Source: Monarcha castaneiventris obscurior
Lineage: Eukaryota > Chordata > Aves > Passeriformes > Monarchidae
Direction: 5' to 3'
Length of the DNA: 64,000 nucleotides
Assembly: GCA_026261815.1 (NCBI GenBank)
Contig: JAMPIT010000258.1
Location: 11,771,501 to 11,835,500, forward strand
A model generated the notes under the pieces. It was not told where the DNA came from. It saw only the letters and a list, made by a program, of their open reading frames with translations, and did no database searches. Below are positions 1-12,400 of the stretch, one piece after another (position 1 is the first letter of the stretch; every line of letters starts with the position of its first letter). A program made the translations under genes and the position numbers.

Positions 1-3000
1 TGACCAGGTCCCCCTTGCCTTAACTTTATTCATGAAGTTAAGGAAGCATATTTTAAGCCCTAAGGGTACCTTTTCAGATCAGGTGCTTGCAAGTTATTTC
101 TCCATGGCAGTAGAACTTTAATGGGCTTTCTTAATTGATATTTTTTAACTTGAGTTTCCCCTTTTGCAATTGATAAAGTTACTTGGATCACTTCCTATAG
201 ATTCATACAAGGGCAGGAAGGCTCCAAGTTAACCAAGAGCTTATTTGAGCTTATTTAAACTTTTTAACCAAGAGCTTATTTGAGCTTTTTAACCAAGAGC
301 TTATTTAGTGGAATGGGACACCCCTTCGAAAGAACTAAGATGAATCAGACTGTAAGCCTTTCTTCCTAATAGTAGACAAGTATTAATTGTTTTTATGGCT
401 TGGTCTCATGGTACTAACTTAGCAAAAGAAAAATAATGCAACTTGCTCAGAAAAGGCAATTAAACTTATTTATGGTCAACTGTTCTGTTGTCAGACATGA
501 AATGTGAAGCCTGCAGTCTCATTCAAAGTAGCAGGGCATGTTTGCTTCCAAACACTTTAACCAGTCCACTTTAACTCTTTTCCTTAAGCCAACATTTTGC
601 TTTTCACCTTTGACAGACAAACATTGCCACAGGTTTTAAGTAAAATGTTGCTAATTTAAACCTGGGTTTAGAAAACCTGAGCTGAGTTTTGAATTATCCA
701 CTTTCTAAGGCTCTCCTTTGGGCTTTAGCCTTGTCTGGAGATCTGCCTACAGCAGGATTCCCAGCTGCCAGTACCTTGCCAAGGGGCTCCCTGGTGTGCC
801 GCTGCTGCTGCGTGTACAGGCGATAGTTAATGAGCTCATTGTTCTCCCCTGGAAGACCTGTTTTAGGAAGATTTAGTCCAACCTCAGCAAAATATGCTCC
901 CTCCAACAAGAAACTGAGCTGGAGCATAGGAAACTACTCATGCTGCACCAGGGATATCGCAAGTACCCTTCTATGTCCCTTAATTACTTTATCTTGTCCT
1001 GGGAGTAGCCATTTGCTTCAATTCATTTCTGATGGGTTTGTCTTTAGGCAATTTGAGAAGGGTAGAGAAGTCTGAGCACTATTCAGTGATTGATGGTTAT
1101 AGGGTTTGTTAGTTTTCATTAAACTATGAAAGAGAAGACCGATTTTCAATTTTTCTTAAATATACCCTAGGAAGAAGCTATGTTTTTCCAAGGACACCAG
1201 TGTTCTAGTTCAAGGAAAACAGGCTTTAAGATGCTTGACCATATTAAAATTGTATAACCACTATGGCTTTTATCACTTAAGATACATTATGCATGAGTAT
1301 TCGTTTTCAGCCTGACCTTTACATTTAAGTTTGCAGCAGCATATTTCATATTAATGTTTCTAACTAAGAATACGTACTGCTCTTGGTAGTTAAGTGACAG
1401 TTAATCAAGTGCCTTTAATAAAGTGCCAACAAGTGCCTTTAGAAGTGATTGATGTGTCAGAGTAGGCCAGTGCCAGTGACAACTGAGGCTTAGTTAAATT
1501 ATAGTATTAACAATGACACGGCGTTAAGAGTGAGATGTCAGCTGTGTAAAATAAATCAAAAATTAAGATTCTCTCAGCAGTTCGAAATCTATTTCCTTGC
1601 TTATAGATATTTCCTAGAGACAGGTATTTTCAAAAGACTATGAAGTGTACATGGCAGAGAACATGCTGCATTTGTACATGTGACACTGTGGCACCAGGAG
1701 TATAATTCCTTTCTGTAATTTTTTTATAGCAATCTGATAAACTATACATGAGCATTGGGAGTGGGGGCAGGCGAGCGAGGGAACCAAAACAGAAGCAACT
1801 TCAGATGGTAGATGCAGGTCTTCCCCTGGTATATCTTATGTAGTCCAGAATGTTAAACTGAAGATTAATTTGGCAGTAATTGTGATAAGGGTTGCAAAGA
1901 CACCCTGGAATCATCATCTGTTCCAAGCAGTTACAGTTTGGTCATCACGACATCCAGTTCCTTTCCTCTGTTCTCTCTGTCAGGGATATTTCCTTCACCA
2001 CCTATATAGATTATTACTATGTAAACTTTAAAAGCAAACAAACCCAGATAGTATATAAATGCATCTGGCACAAACTGAACTGCAAAATCTGTTATTGATA
2101 GTGCTTGTCAGAGCAAGCCACCCATACAAACAACTCTAATGGTGAGAATAACTCCAGGTCAGCAATAGGCTTAAAATTATGTACCCTCAGTGCCAGTGCT
2201 TGCAGGAACATCATACCAGGTAGAGACACCTGTAACCCAGGAAGGAGGGGATTGCTATCTTCATTAGTGATCTTGTTTGACTGGGGACATGAGGGCACAA
2301 AACAAAACACAGCTTTATACTTCCCCTGGTTACCTGTTGCTCCCTGCATGAAGTGGGTGTTTGGACTCATCTGTGGCTGCCAGCTGGTTATAATTTTTAT
2401 GTTTCTGTGTATCATTACAGTATTTTTATAATTCTCATTTTACTAATGCTGTGAAAATGACTTCTGTAGTCTCATGCCTATTGACATTTTAATGTGTTTA
2501 GAATGTCTGCAGAATTTGCTTTAGGGCTGCACCATCTGGAGGACCCAGGAGACCATTTCCTTTTTTATCACCCAGGATTGAGATAATCTGAATGGGGTGA
2601 CAGTGCCAGAATATGATGGCCGTGTTATAGCCTTCCTATATTTATATAGAAACATTATTGGTGGTTTATCCTCCCATTGTGGTTTAGCAAAGACTCCCCC
2701 CCACATGACTTCTTGAAATATTAAGCACAGTTTCTGTTAACTTGCACCTTCAGCAGTTCAGCTGAAGCTAAACTGTAAAGCTCAGCCAGGTCAAGGCTTC
2801 CCAACAATTGACCTTTGCCATCCCAAGTGCAAGGGACTGCATTCTTCCTGGTCCTGCCACGGAAAGATGACAAGGAGAAGGGGCAGAGCCACACAGTCTC
2901 CTTGGGAAGGGGTAGAATGGGATAGAAATGGAGACTACTGCTGCTGGAAGCATGCTGCTTTGGTCCCCTATCGACACCACTTAAGGATCCTTATCTGCTA

Positions 3001-3359
3001 ATCAGAAATTAGTATTTCCTTTCTCTTTTTTAAACTGGTTTCTATTCTCCCTTGAGTGTGGCAATTTTGCGATTGCAAGTCATGGCACGCAGAACACCCT
3101 GCCCAATAAATATGCAATCTAGCTAAAACAATTCACCATTTAGCATAGCCCTTCCTTATTAAGATTTGTGGTAGCTTTTATGGATGCTTTGAAGGCTTTG
3201 CTAATGAAATTCCATTCACCTGGGTACTCTAGCAAACCTGAATGGTTCCTTGGATCATAGTTTTTGCACAGATACAGACAACTGGAAATATTATAGTGTT
3301 CCACCACATAAAATGAAAACTTTCAATCCATTCCTGAATTATTTTCTTTCCTATTTTAG
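1..3359 (+). other. AK5 intron (3' part), with small tandem repeat near the left end
   Basis: No exon of the first AK5 kinase domain could be recognised here. The stretch is AT-rich unique sequence apart from the short tandem repeat at 227-307. Reading frames of 60-108 residues occur on both strands around 2.1-2.4 kb but lack homology and codon bias. Confidence 0.7.
227..307. repeat. Short tandem repeat, about 3 copies
   Basis: The phrase ttaaccaagagcttattt appears three times, at roughly 229, 263 and 288, separated by variants of gagctttt. Copy spacing is about 34 then 25 bases, so the units differ by a small internal duplication of gagcttattt. Confidence 0.8.
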
Positions 3360-3436
3360 GGCCAAATGAACTTGACTGCAGTCTGATTATGGATTCTGGA
3401 GATACTGCTTATACAGAATTTGAATTTGAAGACCAG
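3360..3436 (+). CDS. AK5: AK5 coding exon: acidic linker between the two kinase domains
   Basis: The exon follows a ttttag acceptor and precedes a CAG|gtaatt donor. The first two bases (GG) complete a split codon, then 25 codons read [17 protein letters not shown] and end in FEDQ. It corresponds to the human linker around SSDLDPSMILDTGE...YEDQ. It is acidic and less conserved than the kinase folds, which fits a flexible linker. It ends in phase 0, which matches the next exon. Confidence 0.85.
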
Positions 3437-6400
3437 GTAATTTTCTTTATATATGGGTTTTCTCTAGACAGTTTTCTAGTTTATGTACATACTGTGCTGT
3501 AAAATTTGTCTGAAGAAGGTGATGGAACTTCAGGATAGATAAGGAAAGGGATTCTTAAGTGCAACGTAAGTAAATTCATGATACACAAAAGTCACCTTCT
3601 AGTCAGGAAAAAAGAATTAATATCATTGTAGTATTAAGAGCCTGTTTCTTCCATTACTGTGCATTTCTGAGTTTCCTCCATAGATTTAAAAATGTTGGCA
3701 AATGTGACAAATAAAATTGCTAAAATGCACTTTAAGTCTGCTATATATTTAAGAAGTAAAACACTTTCCAAAAGAGCAGTACAAAATTATAAAAAGTGTG
3801 AAATATAACTACAACCAAATCAAACATTCTTCATATGAAAAAATATTTTTGAGAATAATAAAAAAAAAATCCTTACAGTATGTTGAAACCAGCCATTCTA
3901 CTGACCCTGTTCAATCCACATCGAAAACCCAAATTTTGGCAAGAGTTTTTCTTGTATATAGGAAGAATGCCAGAGAGAGGGGGGAAAAAAGGTTGTATAT
4001 ATCTTTCCCCCATAATTTTCACATCCACAATGGTATGGTTACATCTGGAATAGCGTTCAGTTCTGGATTTAGTAATACATCATATGGACATACTTTTAAA
4101 AGTCCAGCAAAGGACCACTAAGATAATTAAGGGACTGGATCATCTCTCTTACAAGGTCAGGCTTAGAGACCTGAGTGTCCGGCCTGGAAGAGAGAAGGCT
4201 CAGGGGCATCGTACCAAAGTGTACAGAACTCTGAAGGGAGGATGCCAGGAAAATGGATCCAGGCATTTTTTAGTGGTGCCCAGTGAGTGGACAAGAGGCA
4301 GTGGGCACAAACTGAAACTTGGGAGATTCCTGTGGCTTGGATGCTGCACTAGTCTTGTGTGTTTGTTTCTGTGCTCTGGATAAGCATTAAAAGAATGACA
4401 TAGAATTTAAAAAAAGAAAATTTAAAGCCATCTGCCTACCACACCACCATACTTCAGGGTGGTGTTTTTGTATGTTTTGCTTCCTGTCTTCCACTTTTGC
4501 ATGACTCTGCTTGTATTTTCTTCACAAATACCACAAACATTTCTCTAGATTTGTGAGCATCTTGGCAAAGGATGTTAATTTGTGTTTCTGTTGTCATTCA
4601 ACTAAATGCAGTTGCAAATGTTCTCACCTCTTTTCTCATTACTTGCAAAAGATATCTTTTCTTGTGACATTTTAAAGCTAGTGACAAAATGAGGGCCAAC
4701 AAAACTGAATTTTCTTTATCATTGAATCATTCATTGGTTTTCTTTCACAGTATTCAATGCAACACTTTATCCTCACCTGCAAAGTTATGTTCTAGCCCTA
4801 TTAATTTCTTTTAATTTATAGATCCCTTTACTGTTCTTTTTGGCTCAGTTATTTCAGTTTGGCTGTTTTTCAAGGAGGCAGCTTGCCTCTGTCTCCATGT
4901 CCCCTTTTAAATCCCATTCTTTCATAAACCCTTCTTAAAACATTCTCTGCCCAGGAAAACCTTAAATTTCCCATTATCTTTGTCTTTCCTGTACTTTGTT
5001 ATTGAAGGGTTTAGGCCTATAAAGCAGAATCTATATTTATATTATGTTTGGCTATTTTGATGTTAAATTTTGCATTTTAATGACATTTAAAATAGGTTCT
5101 TTTGGAAGAGTATGTACACTGAAGAAATTGTACTCTTGGTTCATAATGTTTACATAATAAGCACAAATTTTACAGTTACAAACTAAAATTAACAGAAACG
5201 TGAAAATTACACTGATATTGTAATGATTTCAAACCATATCATTCATTGATGATACATTGCACGGTCGATAAAAACACTGACTGCAGTTTTGAATGCATGT
5301 GGTTCTCACATGAGATTAAACAAAAACACTGTGATGGGACCTTATTGTCTTGGTCAATGGCAAATATTCCTTCTGCCAGATGTGGCACTTAGCTTTTCTC
5401 ATTATTTTGCTAAACCAACACATTGCCATTCTGGCAAGAGTGCAATACTGTTACCAAAGAAGGAGAAATGAAGCTAAAACAGTGCTAAAATCCTGTCAGT
5501 CAAGGACAGCTATATAAATATGAAGGGGCTGACACTGACTCACTTCAACTGCAAGTTGGTATCTTGCTACTTTTTTTTGCAACATTTTGCAACATTTTAA
5601 AAAATATTTATAATACTAATAAATAAATTTATACACGGTTTATATGAGATGCCTTGTACAAATATAAAGAAAATACAAAGGAGAAAGCAACTGCAACAAA
5701 TTTGAAATTACAAAAGCAAGTATTTTATACAGAAGCAAAAAAAAAGGAGTGGAGACTACCATGAAGTCATAATACCACCTAGCTGCCTAGTCTGAAAAAC
5801 AAAATGAGAAATTACTCTCAGGAAGGAAAGATCAATAACTAAATTCAGGAGTGAGGAACTGCTCACATTCAAAACTTGAGCTCATTTTGACTGTGGCAGT
5901 GATTTAATACTCCAGTGATTTACCACATGCTGTTTACGAATTGTGTGAAGCATCAACAACCTTTACTCAGAGAATCTCAAGTGGAAAAAGAATGCGTGTC
6001 TGGATACAAATGTGTCATGCAGTGATGTTATTGCATAGGAAATCTGTCATGAGAATGTGGGGGATAAGGCTGGTTTCCAAGCAACTTTACACAGCTGAGC
6101 TGCTAAAAATGGCTGAATTTAAGGGGAACATCTTGGTAGTCACTGAACAAGGGGAGTTGGGGGCGTCACACAGAAGACAAAGCCACAGCTGGCAGTGGGT
6201 GTCTTGCTGCAGCTGAAATGGACTTACACAGATACTTTCGCATTTTCTCATTCTTGGACTGAGCCAGGAAAATCTCCAGTGTAAACTAAGCCAAAAAAGT
6301 GTGTGAGTTCTTCAGATGTACATTACTTCTTCCAGAATAATGTCTCTTACTGGTAGGCAGGAGCAAGGAGATCGAGTGGTGTGGTTCCAACTACTGATGT

Positions 6401-9400
6401 AGTTGGACTCCTACATGACTATTTGCCCATGTAGGAGTGCCCCAAAATACAGCCGAGTGCTTCGAGAACCACCTGACACCTCTTGTTGAAACAGTGCAAA
6501 GCAACACTAGTGCAGATTAAGATCTGGCTTTTCTGGAAGAGTATGAACAGGAAATTGAATTACAAACAACTCAGAAAAAGCTTGAGCTTTGAATTGCACG
6601 TTTTATAAATGATTGTTCAATTACATTCATGTAACAAAATTAAAAGCAAGCTGATTGTTTTCTACGAGAACTAGAACACTTGTAATCACAAAGTCCCTAG
6701 AGCACTGAAAGGCAGGAGGGAAATACCCTTTAGGAAAAAAAAAAAAAGACAATCTTTTCTCCAAATCATTAATAACTATTTTTCTGGTTTTGTCTCAGAT
6801 CTGTCAGATCCTGTATTCCAGAAGGAATAATATAGGTTTTTAGAATTACTTAAAAATACATTACTCCAAAAAATAGAAATAAACAAACAAACAAACAAAT
6901 AAATAAAGCAGATAGTGCCTCTCATTGAGAACGCCTTTTGGAAGAACCAGCCAAGGTTTCATGTCTTAGTAATCTCTGTAACCTTTTCTGGAATAATGAT
7001 TACACTACGCATGACTTGTTTGGAAAACATAAAAGCAAAGTAATGTGATTAGTTTCAGGTATTTTCACCCATACTAAGACTTCAGGAATATATTTTGGGC
7101 CAGTCATTTTTGAGTGCCGCAGCTTTAAAGAGTATTCTCAATTTGTAGAACTTGCTGTCATGACTAGTGTCTGGTTTAATAAGGATTGTTCTTTGCTGCT
7201 GGAATGGTCTCAAGTGAGATAAAGGTTTTTAATGGTCACTGTGTTCATTTATACTTGCCATTCAATTTCTCAACTTTGCCAGAGAGACTGTCAATATAAT
7301 GCCACTTGTTTCTGGAGATCAGAAAGTTTTTATTTTTAGCAATTGGATTTTTAATTAGAAACCTACCATTTGGCTTATTTCAACTGCATTCAGGCCAAAA
7401 GGGAGTACTGAAGAATTGGCATCAGTGAATCCTATCAAAGACTTCCAGAAGAAAAGAGCATCCAATTATTTTCTCACAAAAACAAAACTTTCAAGACAAC
7501 CTTAGCTAGCCTGAGGAATATTTAGAGTAATTAAAGAAAAAAGCTAAAATACACTGTCAGGTGACTGTAGAATGAACACACTTCTGTACAAGTGTTTACA
7601 GAACTTTAGAATGTGGGAAATGTGAAAATCAGGTCAACTTCAAGTAGAAAACCTCAAAAGCCTATTTAGCCTTTTCTAATATTTGGAACAGGAGGTCATA
7701 GATTTCATAGAATGGTTTGGGTTGGAAGGGACCTTAAAGATCATCTAGTTCCAACTTCCCTGCTGTGGGCAGAAACACCTTCCACTAGACCAGGTTGCTC
7801 AGAGATTGATTCAACCTGGCCTTGAACACTTCCAGAGATGAGGCATCCACAACTTCTCTGGACAACCTGTTCCAGTGTCTCACCACCCTCACATCTGCAA
7901 AACATGCAAACACATTTTTGTGCCTTCAAGGGAGTTACCAGTTCATAATTGAGACATTTCCATGTCCTTGCAGTGTCACACTGAATTTACTGATGCAATT
8001 AGATAAATGCAGTAGTATGTGCAAAGAAGAGATTGCCTTTATTTTTTGCCCCCCAAATGTATCAAAGACCTAGTAAAGGTAGATGTAAAAAAATAATAAA
8101 AAGGGTTTTCTGTTCAGCAGTGACAAGCAATCAGCTGAACTAAAAAAAAAATTAATAACCCAATCTTTGCTTCAAAGTTTGGAATGTTTTATAATTACAA
8201 ATGTGACAGCTTACTTGAAAAATTCACAAGCAAAACCAAAATCAAGTGGAGAAAAAAAGCCCTGATAGAAACTTACTCTCATTCTAACAAGAGGGAACAA
8301 GCTCTTGATTAAAAGTTTTTGCCATATAGCAACAGTTCATTTCACAGCTTGGTGTAGTTTCCTCTCCGAAGCACATAGGAGTCCAGGCTTCAGGGGAGCA
8401 GGAGGAAAGCTTTCAGTGAACTGAAGCAAAACAGACTCCATTGCTACCAAGACTATAACAATATTTCCGGCCTGACTCATTAGCATAGCTTGAAACGTAA
8501 ATATTCAAGAGACATAATGAAAAGTTCCTGAGAGTCTTTTTAATGCAGAGGTAGAATACAAATATTAATAAGACTGATGTACAACAGCAAAATGAAAGCC
8601 TCATTTAATCAAAGCTCTGTGGATTAAACCAAAGACCATTTTTCTCCATTTACTGTGTTTCCTATCAGGTGTCTCTGTGTTTTGACTCCCTTTTCTCTAC
8701 TCTGAAGATTCAGTCCAAGTAATTTATTTAATCCTTTGGACACAGTACTCTGGGGTTAGCATTACAATATTACAGAGAGCAAATGGCACGCCTGCATTAG
8801 CAGGAGAAATTTTCATTCAGACTTCTAAAGCTGCCTTTCAAAATTAGATAAACATAAATTAAATTCTTCAAGGAGTCAGATTGGAATGTCCTATATTAAT
8901 CATGTGCTTTCTTTATACTTGAGACCATGAGAAACTTCTGGTGTAACAGCAGTTTTATTCATATATGCTGTGCAGCATTAAACATTACAGGTCCTAGTAA
9001 AATGACCAAAAGTATCCAGAAGCCATTTGGGCTTTTAATACTGAACATTTCTGCAGTGTCCATTACTCTTTTGCTGATAGTCAGTGGTATCAATTTGAAT
9101 TACAGATTCTGGTTTTACAGGGAAACTGATTAAAACAGGAATATGGGATGGAAAAGAGAATGAGAGGAAACTCAGAGAATGGTTGTGAAACTATGTTCTC
9201 TCAACACTTGTTTTTGTTAAAGGTGGAGTCCAATCTAGTTTAAGGATATCTGCAAAAAGGCGTAATGAATAAGCATCCAAAGACATGGAAGAGCTGGAAA
9301 GGCAGGCCTAACTACAGAGAAAAGATATTTAATAGAAATGTACTGAAGTCAGTGAACAATCTGTTCAGTTCAAGTTGCCATGGAAACTATCCTATTAAAT

Positions 9401-12400
9401 GCTTTTAAAAAATCCAGTTCTAGAAACAAAGTACTACAGTTTGCCTTACAAAATGTTTCCTGAATAAGCTCAAACCATGTGTATTTTGGTGCTTCTAAAT
9501 AATTTTGTAAGCGCGAAGAAATTTTTTTTCTCTTTCAAAATCACCATTGTACCCAGTAATAAAGGCATGTGTGAGAAAGTCTCCTGCTCTATTTTCCCCC
9601 ATGCAAACCATGGCAAAATGGGCAAAAAATAGCGCCAGAGTCAATCTGCAATTTTTTCTCTGAAATGCCAGAAACAGTTGTTTGCTTCTTCTTTCACAGA
9701 TGTTATTTGAACTTACTTTCTGGTGGTACATATATTAGGGGAGACTGAACTGCCAAGGTTAGTTGAAGTCTTTGCATTCCAATTCTTTCCTAATTTTGAA
9801 CCAAAAGTTGCTGCCTGCAGCTCTGCTGGGCAGTACAGGGCATAAGGATTCAGTTACAGTGATGGTGAGCTCAAGTGAGTTACTGGAGATTTAAACAACA
9901 GTGACAGCATTATTCTTCAAGAGGTGCTGCTTTTATGCCTCACTGAATAATTTTGCAGTAAATTATGAAGTCCTTCTCTGTGGCTTGTGGAAGTGTCTGT
10001 AGTAAAAGCATTACAATTTACAGTATCTCACCATCATTTCTGTAGGCAGTAACAGTAGGATATTGTACCTTTCCTCAGACCAGCTTGCCCCTCCACTGGC
10101 AAACTGAGGCCTTATGCCTTCATGAACAAAATATAACTTCACAGCTAAATTTATGAGTTCTACCTTTACAGTCCAGAGAACTTGCATAATTCTTGGGGAA
10201 TATCAGGCAACCCACACAGTTGATGCAAATAGGATCCACAGCAGAACTTTCCGTATTCTACCAAAAGTTGATAAAGAAATGTAAAGGTGTATTTTAAACC
10301 CTCTCTGCCTCCTAGATTTAGAGGCCTTACTCAGGGCCGTGGATTGGTTCTGTTCACGAAGCCCAGCATCCCTAAAGACAGCTACCAAAACCCTTTCTTG
10401 AAAATGTTTGTAGTAACAATTCCTGTTATTTTAAAGCACTGCAGAAGGAAGTGCCTTTTTATTTCTTTTGTATTTCTTAATCATTGTCAAAGTACATCCT
10501 ATATATTTTTACATACACGTACAAAACTGCAGTGGTTGCAAAGATGCTGTTTTACTCTATGGGATACGTAACTGCTCTTAAAATCACTTCTTTGTATTGT
10601 ATTGAAGCAGAAGAGTGGCTTCTCTGGGTACACTGCAAAATAGAAAAAATCCCTCATGTATTTTCAGAAAGCCATATGTTTCCTATTTGGTTTTTTTTTT
10701 ACTCCTTATGTATCCCAGGATGGTGCAGTCAACGTTAGTCATTTTGGGCTTAAATACCAGCAATAAAGAGTGAAAAGTGGCCTACTTTTAGAACTCCTTC
10801 ACAGCAGTGCACTCAAATAAGTGGACTGTTTCTTCAGATAGTTCAATTCCTTCTTAACACAGAAATCCTTTAAAAATACTGCAGAAGTTGAAAGTCATAA
10901 AACTACCTAATAATACATAAATAGATGTTTTAGTAAACCTTGAATATGCTTGTCAAATGTTAAGCAGAGAAGGTTTCTGAGAGGCAAAATTTGACTACAA
11001 CTGTCAATTTTTATCTGAATAGCAGCAAATCATAGGATCTAAGGTCACACGCTGGGTTTGGGGGTTTTTGCAACACCCTGTTCTTGTCCTTCTCCATGCC
11101 AAGATCTTTTTCTTTTTGAAAACTGAGTCAAGACAGGCCTGCAGAAAAGCCTTTCTTATCTGAAGTTAAAAACCCCAAAACCCCACAAAATGTATATACA
11201 TTTAAAAAAACCCAAACCAAACCATTAACAACAAAAAAACCCAAACCAAACCATTAACAACAAAAAAACCCAAAGCACTGAATTTCAGGTCTCAGAAGGC
11301 AGCTCTCAGGGCAGAGAGGTTCTACTTATAGTGCTGAGGTGTATGATGTGAGGGGTCCATTCATTAGGATTGTTGTCAGCTGTGTAAAAAAAGGAACTGA
11401 ACAGCACCAAGTTTGCAGTTCAAGTACACAGGGAGGTCTCCTGCTACACTTCTGTGCTGCAGTAGTTTGATGTAAAAAAAAATAAATTAATTCTCCCTGT
11501 GAGAATTTATATCAAACAGCATAAATACTCCACATAGAGAAGAATCATTTAAGGAGTGATGGTGATTTACAGAAGAAAAGAATACTAAAGGAAAAATAGT
11601 GATAACTTCCAGAAAGAATTTTGTAGGCACTGGGAGCTTTCTATAAATACAGACCAAACTGAAAACTAACTGAATATTGTATGGGACAGAACTATTTTAA
11701 AGTCAGTGGTAGATAGTAACTATGTATAGATAATATAGTTATTGAATGTCTCCAATGTCTTTAAAACACAAAGATACTTTAAAATCAAGCTCCAGTTCTT
11801 CAAGTTAGATATAATGCTGACCCCTCTAGTTCAGCCTTTTAAATCAAATTAATATCAAAGTTGCAAATGGAGTGCTTGGTTTACCAGAACACTCTTACAC
11901 TGCCCTGATGATGCAAACTGCTTATACTCTCCTGGGAGGGGTGTTCTGGTTGCATACCTTGTTGGTAAGTTTGCCCTTAGGAGGTAATTTCTTGGAAATT
12001 TTTTCCAGTGTCTGGAGATCAATATGAAACGAAATAGATTTTGCTTTCTTTTTCATGCTTAGTAATCATACATATTTTTCTCATTGTAAGTACTTACAGA
12101 AGTTAACAAAAACCAACGCCCCACAAATGATAGCAAACACATTGTGACTTTTTCCTCTCTAAACTGCCTACAGATATTCTTGATGTTCTTGAAGAACATG
12201 AATGCAAAATCTGAAAAAACCCCTAAACAAACAAATTTAAAAGCTAGATAATTTGATCTTGGCTTGCAAGTGTTAAAAATGGGTTAATCTCTAACTCTGT
12301 ACAGGTATAATTTTATTATTATTATTTTTAGAACAGATAATAAGTTTTGTTTTAAAACAATAATCACAGAATCACAGAATGGGGAAGGTGGGAAGAAGGA

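Noticed and set aside
2092..2431. Overlapping ~107-codon frames on both strands
   Set aside because: No homology, no ATG-context support, and both strands open at once; treated as chance within an AK5 intron.
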